DNA of 41,264 nt, taken from contig JAIFMP010000081.1 of the NCBI GenBank assembly GCA_020048405.1, forward strand, positions 1 to 41,264, read 5' to 3'. Numbering within the stretch: the first letter of the stretch is position 1; each line of letters starts with the position of its first letter. A program made the position numbers and the translations under genes. Below, one piece after another: positions 38,427 through 41,264 of the stretch. Under the pieces are notes generated by a model, which had not been told where the DNA came from, made no database searches, and was given only the letters and a program-made list of their open reading frames with translations. This DNA is from Hydrogenophaga sp. GTDB taxonomy: Bacteria; Pseudomonadota; Gammaproteobacteria; Burkholderiales; Burkholderiaceae_C.

Positions 38427-38455
38427 TTGCGTTGTATCAGATAGCCCCATACAAT
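38427..38455 (+). promoter_or_regulatory. Candidate integrase promoter
   Basis: TTGCGT, 17 bases, TACAAT is a good sigma-70 match ending 35 bases before the integrase ATG. Between it and the ATG is the near-tandem sequence GGGTAGAAAT-GGGGTAGAAAAT. Confidence 0.6.
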
Positions 38456-38490
38456 CGCGCCCACAAACATGGGTAGAAATGGGGTAGAAA

Positions 38491-39717
38491 ATGGCCAGAC
38501 GGATAAACATACTCACTGCAAAAGAAGTGAGCAACGCTTCGACACCGGGCTATCTGTTCGATGGTGCTGGGCTTTACCTTCAGGTGGCGAACGGCGGCAG
38601 CAAGTCATGGGTGCTGCGTTACACGGTGAACAAGCGCCCTCGTGAGATGGGACTTGGCTCAACGGTAACGTTCACGCTGGCCGAGGCTCGAGTAAGGGCC
38701 GCGAAGTTCAGGCAGATGATTGCCGATGGACTAGACCCTATCGACGAACGTAAGAACACGATTCTTGCCAAGCGCATGGCCGAGGCTAACGTCATCACGT
38801 TTGACAAGGCTGCGGAGAAATACATTGCCGCCAACAAGGAAGGGTGGCGCAACGCCAAGCACGAGGCACAGTGGCGCAGCACCCTGGCTACATACGCCAG
38901 CCCGGTTATCGGTGGCATGTCGGTGGCGACCATTGAAACCGGGCATGTTCTGCGCATCCTTGAGCCAATATGGACAGTCAAAACCGAGACAGCAACTCGT
39001 GTCCGAGGACGGATTGAAAAGGTCTTGGATTGGGCCAAGGTTCAGGGTTACCGCGCGGGGGACAACCCTGCCGCATGGAAAGGGCACCTCAGCGAAGCAT
39101 TGCCGAAGCCTTCAAAGGTGGCAAACGAGGGACACCATGCCGCACTGCCTTGGGCTGACATCGCAGCCTTCATGGCTGAATTGCAATCTATGCCCGGTGT
39201 GGCTGCTCGTGCACTTGAAATGATCATTCTGTGCGCCAGCCGCACGAGTGAGGTGCTGAATGCGCAGTGGCAGGAAATTGATCTGGACGGTGCTGTCTGG
39301 ACTGTCCCAGCGGATCGCATGAAGTCATTCAAGCCACATCGTGTCCCCTTGTCGGCTCCGGTATTGCAGTTGCTGCGCAAACTACCTCAGGTGGACGCGT
39401 ATGTGTTCCCCGGCGCAAAAGAAGGCACCGCACTATCAAATATGAGTTGCCTTGCGGTACTCAAGCGCATGAATCGGGCAGACCTGACGGTGCATGGCTT
39501 CCGTTCAACGTTCAGGGATTGGGTAAGTGAGTGCACGGCATATCCCCGCGATGTGGCGGAAATGGCCTTGGCCCACGCCATCGCAGACAACACGGAGGCG
39601 GCATATCGTCGCGGCGATTTGCTGGAGAAGCGCCGCGCCCTCATGGCCGATTGGGCCAACTACTGCGCCACACCCCGTAGCGACAACGTTGTGCACCTGA
39701 GCAGGGAGGCAGCATGA
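38491..39717 (+). CDS. int: Tyrosine-type integrase, P4-like (DUF4102 N-terminus)
   Basis: A 408-residue site-specific recombinase. An arm-binding DUF4102/Arm-DNA-bind_3 domain (residues ~1-90, DGAGLYLQVANGGSKSWVLRY) is followed by a core-binding SAM-like domain and the catalytic domain. All active residues are visible: R in CASRTSEVLNAQW, H-X-X-R in HGFRSTFRDW, H in ALAHAIADN and the nucleophile Y in TEAAYRRGD. It inserts and excises genomic islands or satellites, often at tRNA or tmRNA ends, but I could not find such a gene beside it. Its stop overlaps the next gene (ATGA). It begins the integrative element. Confidence 0.95.
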   Translation: MARRINILTAKEVSNASTPGYLFDGAGLYLQVANGGSKSWVLRYTVNKRPREMGLGSTVTFTLAEARVRAAKFRQMIADGLDPIDERKNTILAKRMAEANVITFDKAAEKYIAANKEGWRNAKHEAQWRSTLATYASPVIGGMSVATIETGHVLRILEPIWTVKTETATRVRGRIEKVLDWAKVQGYRAGDNPAAWKGHLSEALPKPSKVANEGHHAALPWADIAAFMAELQSMPGVAARALEMIILCASRTSEVLNAQWQEIDLDGAVWTVPADRMKSFKPHRVPLSAPVLQLLRKLPQVDAYVFPGAKEGTALSNMSCLAVLKRMNRADLTVHGFRSTFRDWVSECTAYPRDVAEMALAHAIADNTEAAYRRGDLLEKRRALMADWANYCATPRSDNVVHLSREAA

Positions 39718-40109
39718 CCGAAAGAAAAGTAGGTAGGCCAACAACGCGAAATAGAGAGGCATTAATGTTGGCAATTTGGCGTGCAGTTCAGGAGGAAAAA
39801 CATTGCCGAGGAGCAAAAAGCCTGCGTCAAGCGTGCACCAATCTATATGAAAAGCGTGCTGACTTTCTGATCAAAATAATTGATGAAGATGGGAAAGTGA
39901 TTGATGTAATAAAAGGCATTTCCGGTGCTGCAACATTGTGGCAAAGATATCAAGCAGCCGAAAAAGCAAGGCACGATAAAGACCGTTATCCGATATTGCA
40001 CGCAAGGGCAGAGCATCTTCTAAAAACACTACCCGGCACGTTTGAACGGGTTGAGGCTGCACGCAAGGAATACGCAGCCATAAGAATGAAAAACGATTGG
40101 CTTTCGTAG
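39714..40109 (+). CDS. Hypothetical protein coupled to the integrase gene
   Basis: A 131-residue, basic, soluble, mostly helical protein. It starts MTERKVGRPTTRNREALMLAIWRAVQEEKHCRGAKSLRQACTNL; the KVGRPTT stretch resembles an AT-hook-like or basic DNA-contact tail, and the following helix-rich part could be a helix-turn-helix. No family is recognised with confidence. Its ATG overlaps the integrase stop (ATGA). The gene is clearly more AT-rich than its neighbours, a sign of foreign origin. A role as a DNA-binding partner or directionality factor is possible but not shown. Confidence 0.7.
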   Translation: MTERKVGRPTTRNREALMLAIWRAVQEEKHCRGAKSLRQACTNLYEKRADFLIKIIDEDGKVIDVIKGISGAATLWQRYQAAEKARHDKDRYPILHARAEHLLKTLPGTFERVEAARKEYAAIRMKNDWLS

Positions 40110-40186
40110 GCACCGCACCACTGCAACGCTCAGTCAAATAATTTCCGTACCAAAACAGGAGAACAAGGCTTTTATTGTCCGTCTCA

Positions 40187-40208
40187 AGGTTGCCAATTGG
40201 GGCAACCT
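40187..40208. promoter_or_regulatory. Perfect inverted repeat upstream of alpA, probable operator
   Basis: AGGTTGCC-AATTGG-GGCAACCT is a perfect 8-bp inverted repeat, flanked by CTC/GAG. It ends 18 bases before the alpA start codon. Its position fits an operator for autoregulation, or a hairpin in the leader. The surrounding gap (40110-40226) holds no gene. Confidence 0.65.
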
Positions 40209-40226
40209 GAGATTGAAAGGGACTAA

Positions 40227-40421
40227 ATGAAGCCGCAAAGCTACCGCCCTAAACAGGCTGCTGAATTACTCGGAATAGGTGTCGCTACGCTGTGGCGCTG
40301 GTCTAAAGAGCGTGCCGACTTTCCTAAGCCAATTCGCCTAAGTGCACGGTGCACCGTTTTTGACGGAGTTGCGCTGTTGGCATGGCGTGATGCGCAACGC
40401 ATTACATGCGAGGTGGCGTAA
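40227..40421 (+). CDS. alpA: AlpA-family helix-turn-helix regulator / excisionase-like protein
   Basis: A 64-residue protein with a MerR-type helix-turn-helix: YRPKQAAELLGIGVATLWRWSKERADFPKPIRLSARCTVFDGVALLAWR. The RPKQAAELLG...TLWRW...FPKPI pattern is that of AlpA/HTH_17 proteins, which control integrase expression or excision in P4-like elements. AAAGGGA lies just upstream of the ATG. Its stop TAA shares a base with the next ATG (TAATG). The inverted repeat ahead is a plausible target. Confidence 0.88.
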   Translation: MKPQSYRPKQAAELLGIGVATLWRWSKERADFPKPIRLSARCTVFDGVALLAWRDAQRITCEVA

Positions 40422-40531
40422 TGACCACCATCACCCGAAAACTCAAAGCCGCCGCCAAGGTGGTCATGCCGCCGCTGCTTACGTTTGTGGCCGTGATTGC
40501 CGCCTTCGAAGTTTGGGGGTTGCTGAAATGA
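40421..40531 (+). CDS. Very small membrane protein (36 aa), not in ORF track
   Basis: It starts at the ATG inside alpA's stop (TAATG) and ends in TGA overlapping the next gene's ATG (ATGA). The sequence has a basic N-terminus (MTTITRKLKAAAKVV) followed by one hydrophobic helix (PPLLTFVAVIAAFEVWGLL), the layout of a small inner-membrane protein. The overlaps on both sides argue that it is translated. Function unknown. Confidence 0.55.
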   Translation: MTTITRKLKAAAKVVMPPLLTFVAVIAAFEVWGLLK

Positions 40532-40755
40532 ACGCCCACAACGACCTCGACACCGCGACCAACGAACGCGCCGCCAAGCATTTCCACACCCTGCGTGCGC
40601 AACTGGCTATGCATGGTCACGTTCTGCACCGTACCGAGAGCAAGGACGGTGCAATCACCTACTACTGCCACAAGTGGGGCTTGGTTCGCCACTTCCAAAA
40701 CCTTGATGCCGTTGACGCTTTCCTGACTCAGGTGGGAGGCGTTGACCATGCTTGA
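40528..40755 (+). CDS. Small hypothetical protein of the integrative element (75 aa)
   Basis: It starts MNAHNDLDTATNERAAKHFHTLRAQLAMHGHVLHRTESKDGAITYYC. The second half (YYCHKWGLVRHFQNLDAVDAFLTQVGG) looks like a compact alpha/beta fold seen in small phage-type proteins. I do not know its function. The start overlaps the previous stop and its own end overlaps the primase start by 8 bases, so it belongs to one coupled message. The track shows a longer frame (40342-40755) whose first part is only a shadow of alpA. Confidence 0.65.
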   Translation: MNAHNDLDTATNERAAKHFHTLRAQLAMHGHVLHRTESKDGAITYYCHKWGLVRHFQNLDAVDAFLTQVGGVDHA

Positions 40756-41264
40756 AGCAGAAAAAAACACGCCGACACTTTCACCAGATCAGCCGACACA
40801 AACCGACAAAACCAACATAACCGATTCAACACCCACCACAAACGCCGATTTTCTGGCCGCAGTGTTCGGCGATGTGGGCGTGGAGCGTCCGTTTGTACTG
40901 GGTTTTGCTGGGAAGCCAAAAGAACGCAAGGCATGGGGAGGCGATGCGTACCAACCGGGCAAAAGCCACACAACAAATGACTCGTTGAACTGGTACTTCA
41001 GCCTTGCTGTGTATCGCGCAAACGATGGATACCACCGCCGCGAAGCCGACTGTGCCGCAGTGCATGGAATCATGCTCGATGACATCGGCACCAAAGCATT
41101 GCCACTTTCGCGGCTGGATGGGTGCCCGCCTTCATACGTCATCGAAACCAGTCCCGGCAACTATCAAGTCGGGTATCTGTTCGACACACCACAAACCGAC
41201 CTGAAGCGCATCAAAGCACTGAATCAGGCCACCGTGGATGCTGGCCTATGTGACCCTGGCGCGA
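40748..41264 (+). CDS. RepB-like DNA primase/replication protein (partial, 3' end outside window)
   Basis: 172 codons are open to the window end. A polar, Thr-rich N-terminal tail (about residues 1-35) leads into NADFLAAVFGDVGVERPFVLGF and NWYFSLAVYR. Then comes HGIMLDDIGTKA, with the acidic pair of a RepB-type primase site, and SYVIETSPGNYQVGYLFD, the signature of RepB-like primases in prophages and integrative elements. It probably primes replication of the excised element and may carry a helicase domain further on. The ATG overlaps the previous gene by 8 bases. Confidence 0.78.
   Translation, partial: MLEAEKNTPTLSPDQPTQTDKTNITDSTPTTNADFLAAVFGDVGVERPFVLGFAGKPKERKAWGGDAYQPGKSHTTNDSLNWYFSLAVYRANDGYHRREADCAAVHGIMLDDIGTKALPLSRLDGCPPSYVIETSPGNYQVGYLFDTPQTDLKRIKALNQATVDAGLCDPGA

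Larger units (their letters stand above)
38491..41264 (+). mobile_element. Left part of an integrative element (satellite/prophage-like island)
   Basis: An integrase is followed by tightly packed same-strand genes: an unknown ORF, an AlpA-like regulator, two tiny ORFs and a RepB-like primase. The order int - alpA - primase is typical of P4-like satellites and integrative elements. The base composition turns AT-rich at 39.7-40.2 kb. The right end and the attachment sites lie outside the window. Confidence 0.85.

Overview
The window looks like a chromosome segment from a high-GC betaproteobacterium of the order Burkholderiales, most likely family Comamonadaceae. The basis is the gene content and order (rimP-nusA-infB-rbfA-truB-typA, guaB-guaA, smpB divergent from ratA-rnfH, a yejABEF-type peptide transporter, fabI, ligE), protein sequences that read like Comamonadaceae orthologues, and a dispersed ~50-bp repeat of a kind I associate with that family. 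No rRNA, tRNA or CRISPR array is visible. The genus is not assigned.

Layout. 1-2.6 kb: a tadA gene cut by the window edge, whose C-terminus runs into a haloalkane-dehalogenase-like domain; a small membrane protein; a frameshifted TauE/SafE transporter; a CPBP membrane protease. 2.7-5.9 kb: guaB and guaA (GMP synthesis) with an intrinsic terminator between them. 5.9-10.1 kb: a DUF4124 protein, rnfH and ratA, a frameshifted smpB, a 3-hydroxyisobutyryl-CoA hydrolase-like enzyme and an EamA exporter. 10.1-18.6 kb: the translation/transcription operon rimP-nusA-infB-rbfA-truB-typA, with a terminator hairpin in the putative leader. 18.6-19.7 kb: two small membrane-protein genes (DUF2788, DUF2189).

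19.8-32.6 kb: a yejA-yejB-yejE-yejF peptide ABC transporter operon split between yejB and yejE by a 7-kb type I restriction-modification island. The island reads hsdM, a 68-aa ORF, a HEPN toxin, an MNT nucleotidyltransferase fused to HsdS, an SMC-like ATPase, a DUF4276 protein, and an HsdR lacking its nuclease and most of its motor. Most of these genes overlap by a few bases. The HEPN protein has the R-X4-H-X-Y motif and the MNT domain has GS-X10-D-X-D, which are the hallmarks of the HEPN/MNT toxin-antitoxin pair. In effect the antitoxin is welded to the DNA-specificity subunit. A (GGGGC)n tract sits exactly at the fusion joint, and losing one unit would separate the two proteins. This is the most interesting system in the window.

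32.6-38.3 kb: fabI, a periplasmic ATP-dependent DNA ligase (ligE), a large PLP-dependent basic amino acid decarboxylase, and an nfeD-qmcA membrane pair. 38.4 kb to the end: the left part of an integrative element, with a tyrosine integrase, an overlapping unknown gene, an AlpA-like regulator behind a perfect inverted repeat, two very small ORFs and the start of a RepB-like primase. The element runs out of the window.
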